Assembly (NCBI RefSeq): GCF_005886345.1
Contig: NZ_PNEC01000004.1
Location: 62,001-126,000, forward strand
DNA from: Pseudoalteromonas phenolica
Lineage (GTDB): Bacteria > Pseudomonadota > Gammaproteobacteria > Enterobacterales > Alteromonadaceae
Reading direction: 5' to 3'
DNA length: 64,000 bases
Shown here in pieces: positions 31,279 to 41,658 of this stretch. The position numbers were made by a program, and so were the translations under genes. Within the stretch, counting starts at the first letter, position 1, and each line of letters begins with the position of its first letter. The notes beneath the pieces were generated by a model that saw only the letters and a list, made by a program, of their open reading frames with translations, did not search any database and was not told the origin of the DNA.

Positions 31279-32424
31279 ATGTGCCGTACTGAAATGATTA
31301 AACAGGTTTTTGCCAAGCAGTTTGGCTATCAAGCCGAGCAAGTAATCCACGCGCCTGGGCGAGTGAATTTAATAGGTGACCACACCGATTACAATTTGGG
31401 ATTTGTGCTGCCCGCAGCAATTAACTTTGGCACTGATGTAGCCATCGCAAAGCGCGATGACAGCACAATGCAAGTATTAGCGCATGATCTAGATAATCAA
31501 ATATGCGAGTTCGAGCTAACAGAACTTTTATTCAATCCTGATTTGATGTGGGTGAATTATGTCACTGGGGTGGTGTATGTCCTGCAAAAAGCCGGTTTTG
31601 TACTGCAAGGCACTGACATCGTTATCTCAGGTAACGTGCCTCAAGGTGCGGGGTTGAGTTCATCTGCTAGTTTGCAAGTCGCTTTGATCAAAGCGTTTTC
31701 GGATTTATTTAAGTTGCAGATTGATGGCTTTACAGCGGCCAAGCTCGCGCAACAAGCCGAGAATGAATTTGTAGGCTGCAATTGCGGGGTTATGGATCAG
31801 AGTATTTCGGCAATGGGGGCGAGCAATCATGCCATGTTACTCGATTGCCAAGATTTAACTTTTCAAGACGCCCCCATTCCAGAAAACTTAGCCATTGTGA
31901 TTGTCAATTCAAACGTTAAACGCGGCCTCGTCGAGAGTGAATATAACCAAAGACGCGAGCAATGCGAGCAAGTGGCCAAACACTTTAATGTTTTAGTACT
32001 TCGAGCGGTGACTTTGGCTGAATTAGAGTCAGAGCAGGCAAACTTGAGTGAGCTGGACTATAAAAGAGCAAGGCATGTGATCACCGAAAATCAGCGAACT
32101 TTAGATGCATTTGCAGCACTAAAAGAAAATAATGTCAGTCAATTAGGTCGTTTGATGAATGCATCACATGACTCATTAAAGGATGACTTTTCTACCAGTA
32201 CAGCTGAAATGGATTGTTTAGTCTCGCTAATACAATCGCAAATTGCTGAGCAAGGTGGCGCGCGAATGACTGGCGGGGGTTTTGGTGGTTGCGTGGTAGC
32301 CGTGATGCCAAAAGCTTTGGTCGAAGCAGTAACTCAGAATGTTAAAGCCGAGTACCAAAAACAGACCGGATTAAGGGCTGACGTGTATGTGTGCGAAGCC
32401 GTGCAGGGGGCTTTTAGAGCTTAG
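31279..32424 (+). CDS. galK: Galactokinase
   Basis: The 381-residue GHMP kinase has the galactokinase signature GRVNLIGDHTDYN, the ATP loop QGAGLSSSASLQ and the C-terminal GGGFGGCVVA. Length equals that of E. coli GalK (382). It phosphorylates alpha-D-galactose at C1. Translation may start at the first ATG or at a second one five codons on. It is tightly coupled to galT. Confidence 0.96.
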   Translation: MCRTEMIKQVFAKQFGYQAEQVIHAPGRVNLIGDHTDYNLGFVLPAAINFGTDVAIAKRDDSTMQVLAHDLDNQICEFELTELLFNPDLMWVNYVTGVVYVLQKAGFVLQGTDIVISGNVPQGAGLSSSASLQVALIKAFSDLFKLQIDGFTAAKLAQQAENEFVGCNCGVMDQSISAMGASNHAMLLDCQDLTFQDAPIPENLAIVIVNSNVKRGLVESEYNQRREQCEQVAKHFNVLVLRAVTLAELESEQANLSELDYKRARHVITENQRTLDAFAALKENNVSQLGRLMNASHDSLKDDFSTSTAEMDCLVSLIQSQIAEQGGARMTGGGFGGCVVAVMPKALVEAVTQNVKAEYQKQTGLRADVYVCEAVQGAFRA

Positions 32425-32468
32425 TCAATATAACCCAAGTAATTAGAAAAAGAATAACGAGGAACATC

Positions 32469-34052
32469 ATGAATATCAGTTTACACAGCACAGATATTTC
32501 TGTTTTTAGTGCTTATGTACTCGGCTTGCTGGCGATTGCATTATGGATCTCCCGCAGTGAGAAAAAAGAAGGTGCCAATACCGAAGATTATTTTTTAGCT
32601 TCTAAAGCATTACCTTGGTGGGCGATAGGTGCATCACTGATTGCGTCGAATATTTCGGCAGAGCAGATCATTGGTATGTCCGGCTCAGGGTATGCCATGG
32701 GGTTGGCGATTGCGTCGTACGAATGGATGGCGGCTATTACCCTAATTTTAGTCGGTAAATACATGCTGCCGATATTTTTAAAACAGCAAATTTATACCAT
32801 GCCACAGTACTTAGCGCAGCGTTACGATGACCGAGTAAAAACTACCATGGCGGTGTTTTGGTTGGCCGTCTACGTATTTGTGAATTTAACTGCAGTGCTT
32901 TGGCTCGGTGGCCTTGCTATTGAAACTGTCGCTGGGGTTGATGCCTTGTATGGCATGATGTTTTTAGTGGTGTTTTCGGTGGCGTACTCACTTTATGGCG
33001 GCTTAAAAGCCGTGGCATTTACCGATATTCTGCAAGTCACCCTACTGGTATTTGGTGGCTTGTTCTTAAGTTATTTAGCGCTGGATGCAGTATCTGACGG
33101 ACAAGGCGTGTTAGCTGGCTTGGGTGTGCTAACCGAGCAAGTACCGACGCATTTTGATATGATCTTATCACCAGAAAACGAACACTATATGAGCTTACCT
33201 GGGCTGTCGGTATTAATTGGTGGAATGTGGGTCATGAACTTTAGTTACTGGGGTTTTAATCAATACATTATTCAAAGAGCTCTGGCTGCGAAAGATTTAA
33301 ATGAAGCACAAAAAGGCATTGCCTTTGCGGCGTACTTAAAATTATTGATGCCATTGATTGTGGTGCTGCCAGGCATTGCTGCTGTGGTGTTATACCCAGA
33401 CTTAACAGCGCCAGATAAAGCGTATCCTTCAATGATGTCGCTTATGCCTGTGGGTATTAAAGGGTTAGTCTTTGCTGCGTTAGTGGCGGCGATTGTGTCG
33501 TCTTTAGCCTCAATGACCAACAGTATCTCAACTATTTTTACCATGGATATTTATAAAAAGCTTTATGCTGACAAAAGCCAATCTCACTACGTAAATATTG
33601 GGCGTATCACGGCTTTGTTGGCTTTGGTAGTTGCACTTTTAGTCGCGAAGCCTTTACTTGGCCAATTTGAGCAGGCTTTTCAGTACATTCAGGAATTCAC
33701 CGGGTTCTTTACTCCGGGTATTGTGGTGATTTTCGTGATGGGGATGTTTTACAAGGGTACAACTGCCAATGGTGCGTTAGCTGCGGCGTTCGGCTCTGCG
33801 CTGTTTTCATTAAGTTTGAAGTTTGCCTTGCCAAGCTTGCCCTTTATGGACCGAGTGGGGTTAGTGTTTGTGCTCTGTTTATTGCTATGTTTTTTGGTCT
33901 CAAAACTGTTTAAGGCGCATGAGCGTGACTCTCAAGATAGATCAGAGTGTGTGCAACTAGGTGATGTTAATTTCGCAACTACAACTGGCTTCAATGTGGC
34001 CGCGTTAGGGGTGGTGGTGATCTTAATCGCACTTTATACCACTTGGTGGTAA
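32469..34052 (+). CDS. Na+/galactose symporter (SSS family, vSGLT-like)
   Basis: The 527-residue protein has about 14 membrane segments and the residues known in Vibrio vSGLT: IASNISAEQIIGMSG and YEWMAA on the first helices, WGFNQYIIQRAL and AAYLKLL for galactose contacts, and IVSSLASMTNSISTIFTMDIY for the Na+ site. vSGLT imports galactose with Na+. The gene sits between galK and galM, with a GAGG ribosome site. Selectivity for galactose over glucose is inferred from context. Confidence 0.92.
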   Translation: MNISLHSTDISVFSAYVLGLLAIALWISRSEKKEGANTEDYFLASKALPWWAIGASLIASNISAEQIIGMSGSGYAMGLAIASYEWMAAITLILVGKYMLPIFLKQQIYTMPQYLAQRYDDRVKTTMAVFWLAVYVFVNLTAVLWLGGLAIETVAGVDALYGMMFLVVFSVAYSLYGGLKAVAFTDILQVTLLVFGGLFLSYLALDAVSDGQGVLAGLGVLTEQVPTHFDMILSPENEHYMSLPGLSVLIGGMWVMNFSYWGFNQYIIQRALAAKDLNEAQKGIAFAAYLKLLMPLIVVLPGIAAVVLYPDLTAPDKAYPSMMSLMPVGIKGLVFAALVAAIVSSLASMTNSISTIFTMDIYKKLYADKSQSHYVNIGRITALLALVVALLVAKPLLGQFEQAFQYIQEFTGFFTPGIVVIFVMGMFYKGTTANGALAAAFGSALFSLSLKFALPSLPFMDRVGLVFVLCLLLCFLVSKLFKAHERDSQDRSECVQLGDVNFATTTGFNVAALGVVVILIALYTTWW

Positions 34053-34068
34053 CCGTTATTTCTTTTAT

Positions 34069-34113
34069 AAACAGCAGGTACTTCACAGTTCATTGAATTA
34101 CCTGCTGTTTTTT
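34069..34113 (+). terminator. Terminator between the symporter and galM
   Basis: AAACAGCAGGTA and TACCTGCTGTTT form a perfect 12-base stem with an 18-base loop, followed by more T. It would reduce readthrough into galM, whose ATG is 15 bases further on. Confidence 0.75.
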
Positions 34114-34127
34114 ATATACGTTAACTC

Positions 34128-35084
34128 ATGAAGCAAACTCTAATTACCCTCAAAAATAACAATGGCATGCAGGTTGTGGTGTCTGACTTTGGCGCACGCT
34201 TGTGTTCTATTATTTTTTCGACCTGTCATGGGCCCAAAGAAATGCTCATGCGCTATCAAGATGAAGCTCAGATTTTTGAAGATCCTTTTTATGTGGGCGC
34301 TATTTGCGGACGAGTTGCAAACCGGATTGGTCGAGGTCGTTTTAGCTATGATGGGCAAACCTATCAATATTCTCAAAATGAGGGTGAGCATTGTCTACAT
34401 GGCGGAGAGCAAAGTATTGATAAACGGTTTTGGCAGATCACTGAGCAGTTGCCATCATCAGTGACGCTGACACTTAGCTCACCGGATGGCGATAATGGCT
34501 TTGCCGGCAATGTGAATATTCAAGTCACCTATCGCCTTTTTGAAGACAACAAACTCGAAATTGAAATTTGTGCAAATACTGATAAAGCCACACCGCTCAA
34601 TTTAACGAATCATGCTTATTTTAACCTGGCGGAGCACTCAGCTTTAGATCTAGAGCTGTGTATTGATGCTGAATCAGTGTTAGAAAAAGATGCTGGTAAT
34701 ATTCCAACCGGAAAATTGATTAAAGTCGATGAAAGCAAATTAGCGACCTCAAAATTTGATTTTCGCGAGCCCAAATCGTTGCAGCAGGCTGGCGACCTAG
34801 ATCATTATTTTGTGTTTCACAAAGCGCCTCAAGGTATGAGATTAGTGGCACAACTGGTATCAAAAAATAATGGCGTGCGAATGAGTGTTTTTAGCGACCA
34901 AAATGGTTTGCAATGCTATATAGGTGGATTTCTATCAGCCCCATTTTCGCCGTACTCGGGCATGTGTTTAGAGCTACATAATTACCCTGATGCATTAAAT
35001 CATGAGCAGTTTGATAGCATTCTAGTTCAGCCTGAACAGCAATATAAAAATACTATGATATTGAGTTTTACTGAGCTTGATTGA
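34128..35084 (+). CDS. galM: Aldose 1-epimerase (galactose mutarotase)
   Basis: The 318-residue protein has GRVANRIGRGRFSYDG, EGEHCLHGG (catalytic His region), NLTNHAYFNLAEH (second His) and MCLELHNYPDALNH (catalytic Glu). GalM turns beta-D-galactose, released by LacZ, into the alpha anomer used by GalK. It is separated from the symporter gene by a terminator-like hairpin, so part of its expression may come from its own promoter. Confidence 0.93.
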   Translation: MKQTLITLKNNNGMQVVVSDFGARLCSIIFSTCHGPKEMLMRYQDEAQIFEDPFYVGAICGRVANRIGRGRFSYDGQTYQYSQNEGEHCLHGGEQSIDKRFWQITEQLPSSVTLTLSSPDGDNGFAGNVNIQVTYRLFEDNKLEIEICANTDKATPLNLTNHAYFNLAEHSALDLELCIDAESVLEKDAGNIPTGKLIKVDESKLATSKFDFREPKSLQQAGDLDHYFVFHKAPQGMRLVAQLVSKNNGVRMSVFSDQNGLQCYIGGFLSAPFSPYSGMCLELHNYPDALNHEQFDSILVQPEQQYKNTMILSFTELD

Positions 35085-35190
35085 CCTTTATACCGAGTAT
35101 CAATTTTCGATTTAAAATTATTAAATCTTCAAATTGATGCCTTTGTTAAAAGCCAATCAATAGTAATATTCTGAAGCTAATATATGCAGT

Positions 35191-35742
35191 TTAAGACTTA
35201 TAGCAGTTAGCCAAAAGTTGCTGCCAGAATGCTTCGCCTTTGCGTCGAGCGAAACGGATATTGTTTTCAGGAATGCTTTCTGGGTCGTCGTAATTTGCCA
35301 GTGCTTCGGCCATGCTTTCCTCACGAATAAGGTGCAGTGTTGGGTAAGGCGCACGATTGGTGTAATTGGCAGCATCGCCCGGTTCGCTGTCGGCAAACTC
35401 ATAGTCTGGGTGGAAGTGAGCGATTTGATATTTACCTTCATAGCCTTGTGCAGCTAAAAGTGCGTTAGCAAGGTCGACTAAGTCTAAGTAACTATCAAAA
35501 TCTTTAAACCCTTCAGCAAAAATAAGCAGGGTAGTTTCTACTTCTGGATGCGCGTCTAAATGTGCCAGTTGTTCAAGCATGGTCATCACCGCGTCTTCGT
35601 GTTTTTCGTCTTCTGAGACAATATAGGCGATGGTATTTGCTTCGACTTCTTTGCGAGCAAACGGACAAAAGTTGAATTTTACAATGACGCTTTTAACCCA
35701 ATTTTGCATGGCTTGGGTAATTAAGGTGTGTTCAATTGTCAT
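35191..35742 (-). CDS. DUF1415-family protein
   Basis: The 183-residue protein has WVKSVIVKFNFCPFARKE near its start and a HPDYEFADSEPGDAANYTNRAPYPTLH-type central segment, both typical of DUF1415. The family has no known function. The conserved Cys, His and Asp residues suggest an enzyme or metal site. It is 18 bases downstream of waaA on the same strand and probably cotranscribed with it. Confidence 0.88.
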   Translation of the reverse strand: MTIEHTLITQAMQNWVKSVIVKFNFCPFARKEVEANTIAYIVSEDEKHEDAVMTMLEQLAHLDAHPEVETTLLIFAEGFKDFDSYLDLVDLANALLAAQGYEGKYQIAHFHPDYEFADSEPGDAANYTNRAPYPTLHLIREESMAEALANYDDPESIPENNIRFARRKGEAFWQQLLANCYKS

Positions 35743-35760
35743 AAAATATTGCTCGATAAA

Positions 35761-37023
35761 TTAAGAAAGATGTGTGCTGATTAAGTTAACGGTTTTGGCT
35801 ATCGCCCCCTGATTTTTTTGCAAGCAGGCAAGGGCGTTCGTTCCGAGTTCTGCACAATCACTTGGGTTGTTGAAAAGTCTATTTATTTGCTCCGCCAATT
35901 CGTTACTAGAATGTACGGTAATACAGCCTTGGTGCGCCCCTAAATCAGGGTAAATATGGGCAAAATTATAGACATGGGGACCAGTCAAAGTGCCTACTGA
36001 AAATGCTGCAGCCTCTAATGGGTTGTGACCGCCGCGTTTAATTAAACTGCCGCCAATGTAGGCAATGTTAGCACTGCCAAACAAGTATTTAAGTTCGCCT
36101 AAAGTATCAGCCAATAGAGCTTGGCTGTTCGGGTTAAACTCTCCTGAGCGCTTAGAAAACGACAAGTTCGAGTCTTTGAGAAGCTCTGCAACTTTGGCAA
36201 ATTGCTCAGGGTGTCGAGGTGCAATAATCAGTAGCGCATCAGGATGGGTTTCAAGCACTTGCTGGTGGGCCGCCAGAACTTGTTCATGTTCACCAGGGTG
36301 GGTCGAACCGGCAACCCAAATTTTGCTGCGATTGAAGCATTCTTTGAATTCAGAGACAGTCGCTTTGGCCTCTTCATCGACGTTAATGTCGAATTTAATT
36401 GAGCCAGTTACTGTGACTTTTTCTTTATTAAGCCCTAGCTGTAAGAAGCGTTTAGCATCTTCTTCGTTGTGACTCGCTAAAGTAGTTATGTGGCTCATGA
36501 TGTCATTGGCAAGCGGCAGCACTTTTTGGTAGCCCTGTAGAGACTTTTCTGACAGGCGAGCATTAACAACATTGACAGAGATATTTTTCGCATGGGCCGC
36601 GGCAAATAAATTTGGCCAAAGCTCAGTTTCGAGTACTACAAGCTGCACGGGCGTTAATGTCTTAATAAAGCGTTTACTGGCACTCCAAAAATCGATAGGC
36701 AAATAGCAAAGCGGTGTATTGGGCAGGCTATTTTTAATTTGTGAACGGCCTGTAGGAGTATTGCAGGTAACGATAATCGCTTGCTTTGGGTTTTCAGCTT
36801 TGAACGCTTTAATGAGTGGTGTAGCAGCCAGTACTTCGCCGACAGAAGCACAATGAAACACTATCGCTTTCTGAGGCAATTTTTTTAAACCAAGCGCAAA
36901 TCGCTCGATAAAAAATTCACGGTAGCCCGCATTTTTTTTGCCACGAATTACATAAAGGTAAAACACAATGAGGGGGCTGAGTGCGTATAAAAACAACGAA
37001 TATAAAAAGCGCGCCATAACCAA
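35761..37023 (-). CDS. waaA: Kdo transferase (lipid IVA Kdo transferase)
   Basis: The 420-residue protein has an N-terminal membrane anchor (FLYSLFLYALSPLIVFYLYV), FHCASVGEVLAATPLI with the catalytic Glu, ETELWPNLF, the acceptor/CMP region IAPRHPEQF, and a GGSLIKRGGHNPLEAAAF donor motif. WaaA adds Kdo from CMP-Kdo to lipid IVA at the inner membrane. A Kdo kinase gene lies 4 kb away, which fits a monofunctional WaaA as in Haemophilus; this is inference. Confidence 0.95.
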   Translation of the reverse strand: MVMARFLYSLFLYALSPLIVFYLYVIRGKKNAGYREFFIERFALGLKKLPQKAIVFHCASVGEVLAATPLIKAFKAENPKQAIIVTCNTPTGRSQIKNSLPNTPLCYLPIDFWSASKRFIKTLTPVQLVVLETELWPNLFAAAHAKNISVNVVNARLSEKSLQGYQKVLPLANDIMSHITTLASHNEEDAKRFLQLGLNKEKVTVTGSIKFDINVDEEAKATVSEFKECFNRSKIWVAGSTHPGEHEQVLAAHQQVLETHPDALLIIAPRHPEQFAKVAELLKDSNLSFSKRSGEFNPNSQALLADTLGELKYLFGSANIAYIGGSLIKRGGHNPLEAAAFSVGTLTGPHVYNFAHIYPDLGAHQGCITVHSSNELAEQINRLFNNPSDCAELGTNALACLQKNQGAIAKTVNLISTHLS

Positions 37024-37170
37024 CCGTTATTATTGAAGTAAGTAAACAACTGGCATTTTAACCCGCTCAATCGCTTATGAAAACGAATTAACAAATTTAA
37101 ACAGTTTAGGGTCGTGCTCCTGTTTATTGAATTTGTTACTATGGCAAGTTCATTAGAGAAGAATTGAATT

Positions 37171-38622
37171 ATGAAGTTAAAGCTATTTTCAACCTTATTT
37201 GCTGCGGCTTTGGGTATCGCAGGTCAAGCGATGGCTGCACCGACTGCGTATTTACCTTTAGGTAAGCACCCAGTATTAGAACATCAAATTGATAGAATGT
37301 TTGCCATCTCAACAGGCACGCCAATGGCGAAGCCGTATCGCATTTATGATGTGCAAATTGCCCTTAGGCAAATAAAACAATCAAATCCAGGCCTGCACGC
37401 ACAGATTTTATCTGGTATTCAGCCTTATATGAGCCGAGATGCAGTCACGCGCATGGGCGTTAAACTTAGAGCCGATTCTGGCGCTGAAGTAAAACTGGCC
37501 AACGACCGTAGCAACAGCTCAAGTGAGTATGCGGAAGTGTCTTTCGATGGTATTTGGCGCGGTGGTGAACACAGTTTAATGCAACTAGGCGCCGAGTATC
37601 GTGTTGAGCAAGGCAAGCTAGTCGCCTATAACAGCTTCTATGCGTTAGGTGGTGATAATTTACAGCTGAATTTAGGTTACAAAGAGCATTGGTTCTCGCC
37701 GTTTAAAACGTTTGCGCAAGTTTACTCTAACAACGCTCAAGCGCCTTTATCTGTTTCTCTGGGTTTAAACGCGCCGTTAAAAAATTGGTGGAACTTCGAT
37801 TTTGAGCTTTTCTATTCAAAATTAGAGCATGTTGAAAAGGGCATTTTGTATCAAGATACTTTGCACAGCGGTACGCCAAAACTTGCCGGTACGCATTTAT
37901 CGATTGAGCCAATTAATGGCTGGAAAATTGGCGTAAACCGCATGATGCAGTTCGGTGGCGGCCCTAGAAAAGTATCAATGAAAGATGTGTTTAAAGCGTA
38001 TTTTGATCCTGCGGGAAATGATAACTCGGGTTTAGTTGGCGGGCCGGATAATGAATTGGGTGATCAGTGGGCGACAATTACAAGTTCGATTAGAACAAAT
38101 TGGATCCTTCCCGTTGAGTGGTACCTTGAAACTGGTGGCGAGGATACAAGAGATCATAAAAACTACCAATTCGGAAATGTTGCAAACAGTTTTGGTGTCT
38201 TTCTACCACATTTAACAGATCGTATGACCTTTCGATACGAACATACCAATATGCATGGCGAGTGGTATATAAATTGGATTTATCCAAAACAAGGCAATAC
38301 AATCGATGGCTTTGTAATAGGGAATTTTGCTGCAGATAGAAGAACATTCTCTGACATTGTACCTAGTAAAATAGATACATTACTGATTTCTTACCTGGAT
38401 ACGAAGAATGCACTATGGACTGCTCAATTTATGAAAGTTCAGAACCGTAGTGGGTACGTAAATGATAATGGACTTAAAAGTGGTCAATATCATACAGCAA
38501 AAGAGCTTAAACTTGGTTATGACCGAGCCTATGGCGATAAGCGCCTAGAAACCACACTCACTTTAGGTAAAGACGTATTTGGTGAAAACTATACTTGGTT
38601 AGCAGTCAATGTATACTGGTAG
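37171..38622 (+). CDS. Wzi-family outer-membrane capsule-assembly protein
   Basis: The 483-residue protein has a signal peptide (LFAAALGIAGQAMA), a helical N-terminal segment (RMFAISTGTPMAKPYRIYDV), and many amphipathic strands ending in TWLAVNVYW with a terminal aromatic, as in outer-membrane barrels. This matches Wzi, which in E. coli is an 18-stranded barrel that binds group 1 capsule at the surface. It lies just before gmhA, 54 bases from its start, but no capsule polymerase or export gene is in the window. Confidence 0.85.
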   Translation: MKLKLFSTLFAAALGIAGQAMAAPTAYLPLGKHPVLEHQIDRMFAISTGTPMAKPYRIYDVQIALRQIKQSNPGLHAQILSGIQPYMSRDAVTRMGVKLRADSGAEVKLANDRSNSSSEYAEVSFDGIWRGGEHSLMQLGAEYRVEQGKLVAYNSFYALGGDNLQLNLGYKEHWFSPFKTFAQVYSNNAQAPLSVSLGLNAPLKNWWNFDFELFYSKLEHVEKGILYQDTLHSGTPKLAGTHLSIEPINGWKIGVNRMMQFGGGPRKVSMKDVFKAYFDPAGNDNSGLVGGPDNELGDQWATITSSIRTNWILPVEWYLETGGEDTRDHKNYQFGNVANSFGVFLPHLTDRMTFRYEHTNMHGEWYINWIYPKQGNTIDGFVIGNFAADRRTFSDIVPSKIDTLLISYLDTKNALWTAQFMKVQNRSGYVNDNGLKSGQYHTAKELKLGYDRAYGDKRLETTLTLGKDVFGENYTWLAVNVYW

Positions 38623-38675
38623 ACCAGTAGTAGGACAATAGATTTTTGACAACAGCGGGAAAAGTAGGAACGCAC

Positions 38676-39278
38676 ATGTCGCAAGATATTAAAAAAGACA
38701 ACATGCTTGAAAACAGTTTTTTAGCAAGCCTTGAGCGCCACAGAGCGCTGTTTGCAACAGTAGATAAATACCAAAGTGAAGCGATGCAACTTTTAACTGC
38801 TTGTCAAAAAGCGCTTAAGTCAGGTGGTAAAGTAATTTGGTGTGGTAATGGCGGTAGCGCGGCGGATGCACAGCATTTAGCGGCTGAATTTGTTGTGCGT
38901 TATAAATTAGAGCGTGGCCCTTTAGCGTCAATTGCCTTAACCACAGATACCTCTATTTTGACGGCACACTCAAACGACTATCACTTCGATACGGTTTTTG
39001 AACGCCAGATCCAAGCATTGTGTAAGCCTGAAGACGTGGTGATTGGTTTAACGACTTCGGGTACAAGTCCAAACATTAATTTAGCACTTCAAGCGGCAAA
39101 TGAGATTGGCGCATACACGGTAGCGCTAACAGGTCGTGAAGGTGGCTTAGTAAAAGATATTGCTAACCTACCAATTATAATTGCCAATGGTGAAACAGCG
39201 CGTATTCAAGAAGCACATATGTTTATCGGTCACTGGCTATGTGAAGCCATTGATCTAGCGATTGAGAAAGGCGAATAA
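38676..39278 (+). CDS. gmhA: Sedoheptulose-7-phosphate isomerase
   Basis: With the ATG preceded by AGGA, the product is 200 residues. It has the SIS fold with [31 protein letters not shown] and [18 protein letters not shown]. GmhA makes D-glycero-D-manno-heptose-7-phosphate, the first step of ADP-heptose synthesis. A TTG 30 bases upstream would give 210 residues and is less likely. Its stop overlaps the hldE start by one base, implying translational coupling. Confidence 0.94.
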   Translation: MSQDIKKDNMLENSFLASLERHRALFATVDKYQSEAMQLLTACQKALKSGGKVIWCGNGGSAADAQHLAAEFVVRYKLERGPLASIALTTDTSILTAHSNDYHFDTVFERQIQALCKPEDVVIGLTTSGTSPNINLALQAANEIGAYTVALTGREGGLVKDIANLPIIIANGETARIQEAHMFIGHWLCEAIDLAIEKGE

Positions 39279-40720
39279 TGGATTTAAGTTATTTTCAAAA
39301 GTTATCACAAGCTAAAATTCTGGTCGTTGGTGATGTGATGCTCGATAGATACTGGCATGGCGACACTGGCCGTATTTCACCAGAAGCACCTGTACCCGTT
39401 GTTAAAGTCAGCAAGCTTGAAGATAAGGCCGGTGGTGCAGCCAACGTTGCCAAAAACATCGCGTACTTAGATGGTCAAGTTAGCCTATTAGGTATTATTG
39501 GTAATGATGATAACGGGAGCTCACTACAAGAACTGTTAAAAAGCGAGAAAATTAACTCTCAGCTTATTACCCAAGATGATGCACCGACCATTGCTAAAAT
39601 GCGTGTGATCAGTCGTCATCAGCAAGTTGTGCGTCTTGATCTAGAAGAAACCTTCCTTGAGGCACATTCAGAGCTATTGTTGCACAAGCTCACTAAGATT
39701 GTTGATGATTATGATGTGGTACTTTTCTCAGACTACAATAAGGGGTCATTGGCTAGAATCAGCGAGATGATCCAAGTGGCAAAAGCGGCTGGTAAAACTG
39801 TTTTGGTCGACCCTAAATCTAAACAACTTGCCGATTATCGTGGTGCAGATTTTATTACTCCGAATCTTAATGAGTACTCTGCAGCGGGTGGAATTAAAGG
39901 CGATGAGCAAGTACTTGCTGATTGTGCACGTAAAATTATTGATAATTGCGGCATTGGTGCCATGCTACTGACTCGTTCTGAGCAGGGCATGTCTTTGATC
40001 ACACCAAGTGAGAAACATGATTTTGCAGCGCAAGTGTTGGAAGTCTCTGATGTAACTGGTGCAGGCGATACGGTAATTGCTACACTAGCTGTAATGCTTG
40101 GTACTGGTATGCCAGCCAAACAAGCGGTGGAAATTGCAAATGTTGCTGCGGGATTAGTAGTTGCAAAGTTGGGTGCTGCAACAGTATCACCTGAAGAGCT
40201 ATCAGCAAAATTGACGCAATATCTCCGTGAAACCGGTGAGCAATATCAAGCACCGACGCAAGAAATCTTGCACCATATAGAGCTTGCTCGACAGCGTGGC
40301 GAGAAAATTGTCTTCACTAATGGCTGTTTTGATATTTTACATGCTGGCCATGTACGTTATTTGGCGCAGGCTAAAGCGCGAGGTGACAAGCTGGTTGTCG
40401 GTTTAAATAACGATGCTTCAATCAGTCGTTTGAAAGGCCCTGAACGCCCAATTAATCCATTAGATGAACGTGCGACAGTGATTGGTGCTCTTGCGTCAGT
40501 TGATTGGGTGATCCCATTCGGTGCGGTAGAAGAAAACGACACGCCAGCTAAGCTTATCGAGCAAGTAAAACCTGACGTATTAGTCAAAGGCGGTGATTAC
40601 AAAGTTGAGGAAATCGCCGGTGCTGATTTTGTCCTAGCAAATAGCGGCACTGTTGAAGTGCTAGAGTTTGTAAATGGCTGCTCAACTTCGAATGTTATTA
40701 AGAAAATTCAAAGTAATTAA
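39278..40720 (+). CDS. hldE: Bifunctional heptose-7-phosphate kinase / heptose-1-phosphate adenylyltransferase
   Basis: The 480-residue protein has an N-terminal PfkB kinase domain (about 1-320, with [15 protein letters not shown] and [14 protein letters not shown]) and a C-terminal nucleotidyltransferase domain (about 343-478, [17 protein letters not shown]). It carries out the second and fourth steps of ADP-heptose synthesis; gmhB, three genes on, supplies the third. Fusion and length match E. coli HldE (477). Confidence 0.96.
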   Translation: MDLSYFQKLSQAKILVVGDVMLDRYWHGDTGRISPEAPVPVVKVSKLEDKAGGAANVAKNIAYLDGQVSLLGIIGNDDNGSSLQELLKSEKINSQLITQDDAPTIAKMRVISRHQQVVRLDLEETFLEAHSELLLHKLTKIVDDYDVVLFSDYNKGSLARISEMIQVAKAAGKTVLVDPKSKQLADYRGADFITPNLNEYSAAGGIKGDEQVLADCARKIIDNCGIGAMLLTRSEQGMSLITPSEKHDFAAQVLEVSDVTGAGDTVIATLAVMLGTGMPAKQAVEIANVAAGLVVAKLGAATVSPEELSAKLTQYLRETGEQYQAPTQEILHHIELARQRGEKIVFTNGCFDILHAGHVRYLAQAKARGDKLVVGLNNDASISRLKGPERPINPLDERATVIGALASVDWVIPFGAVEENDTPAKLIEQVKPDVLVKGGDYKVEEIAGADFVLANSGTVEVLEFVNGCSTSNVIKKIQSN

Positions 40721-40739
40721 TTTAACTACAGTTTTTATT

Positions 40740-40767
40740 AAAAACCCAAACTTGTGTTTGGGTTTTT
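40740..40767. terminator. Bidirectional terminator between hldE and kdkA
   Basis: AAAAACCCAAAC and GTTTGGGTTTTT form a perfect 12-base stem with a TTGT loop, with A and T tracts on both sides. The flanking genes converge. Confidence 0.9.
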
Positions 40768-40790
40768 CGTTTTTTATTTAGGAGTTTTAG

Positions 40791-41513
40791 CTAGATTGTA
40801 AGAAATGAACGATATAGCTCATAAAAATTATCCCACTTGCTTTCTTGCCAATAAAACTCCGTATTTCGATTTAATTCTTTTATAAAAGAGCGTTTTAAAC
40901 GCGCCATATTATTTTCAACCGTTTGTTGAGAAGGCTTGCGGAGTTCGCCTCTATCAAAGTCGATTAGAAAAACCTTGCTATGCTCGTCAAACAAGATGTT
41001 ATTGATATTTAAGTCAGCGTGAAACACGCCCGCATTGTGAAAGCGTGCTAGGGTTTCTGCGGTTGCTTGCCACTCACTCTCAGTGAGAGTGGCTTGTTTT
41101 AGTTTGTCGAGTATACTTTGAGCACTAGTAACGGCTTCGGTGATCAGATCGCCACGGTAGATAAGCCCGCTGCGCTGAACTTTTGCAGCAATCGGTTTGG
41201 ATACCGGCAAGCCTAACTCTTCTAGTTGTGTCAGAAGTTGAAACTCTTGAAAGGTACGGGTGTTTTCTAATCGGCTAAATAGATATTGATCTGATAAAAT
41301 CTTACCCACTAAGCCCCCACGCCAATAGTGGCGCAACACACCGATTTGCTCACCTAAGTTTAAAAAGTAAGTTTTAGCGCGGCCTTTTTTTTCACCCACG
41401 ACTTTGTTTTGCTGTTGCCAATAGCTAGGTTCGAACCAGTTTTCTTCAACGGGTAAGGCTGAGTTATCGGGCAATAGAATATGTGTTTTGGCAGAGGGAT
41501 GAATGACGCGCAT
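40791..41513 (-). CDS. kdkA: Kdo kinase (KdkA-like)
   Basis: The 240-residue protein is a small kinase-fold protein with LRHYWRGGLVGKILSDQYLF, the catalytic loop FHADLNINNIL and metal loop VFLIDFDRGELRKP. These match KdkA (241 residues in Haemophilus), which phosphorylates Kdo on the nascent lipid A-Kdo. It is divergent from the heptosyltransferase gene. Confidence 0.9.
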   Translation of the reverse strand: MRVIHPSAKTHILLPDNSALPVEENWFEPSYWQQQNKVVGEKKGRAKTYFLNLGEQIGVLRHYWRGGLVGKILSDQYLFSRLENTRTFQEFQLLTQLEELGLPVSKPIAAKVQRSGLIYRGDLITEAVTSAQSILDKLKQATLTESEWQATAETLARFHNAGVFHADLNINNILFDEHSKVFLIDFDRGELRKPSQQTVENNMARLKRSFIKELNRNTEFYWQESKWDNFYELYRSFLTI

Positions 41514-41658
41514 AGAATTCTAAATCAGTTTTTTGCTAAGTATATACTTAAAAGGGATCGGGATTCGAGATGTGTAGGCGTTTGCTTTAACAAGTTGGGC
41601 TAGATAATAAATTAAGTTAAACTGCTGGCAACTATTTTTACAAGCATAAGAGACTGTT

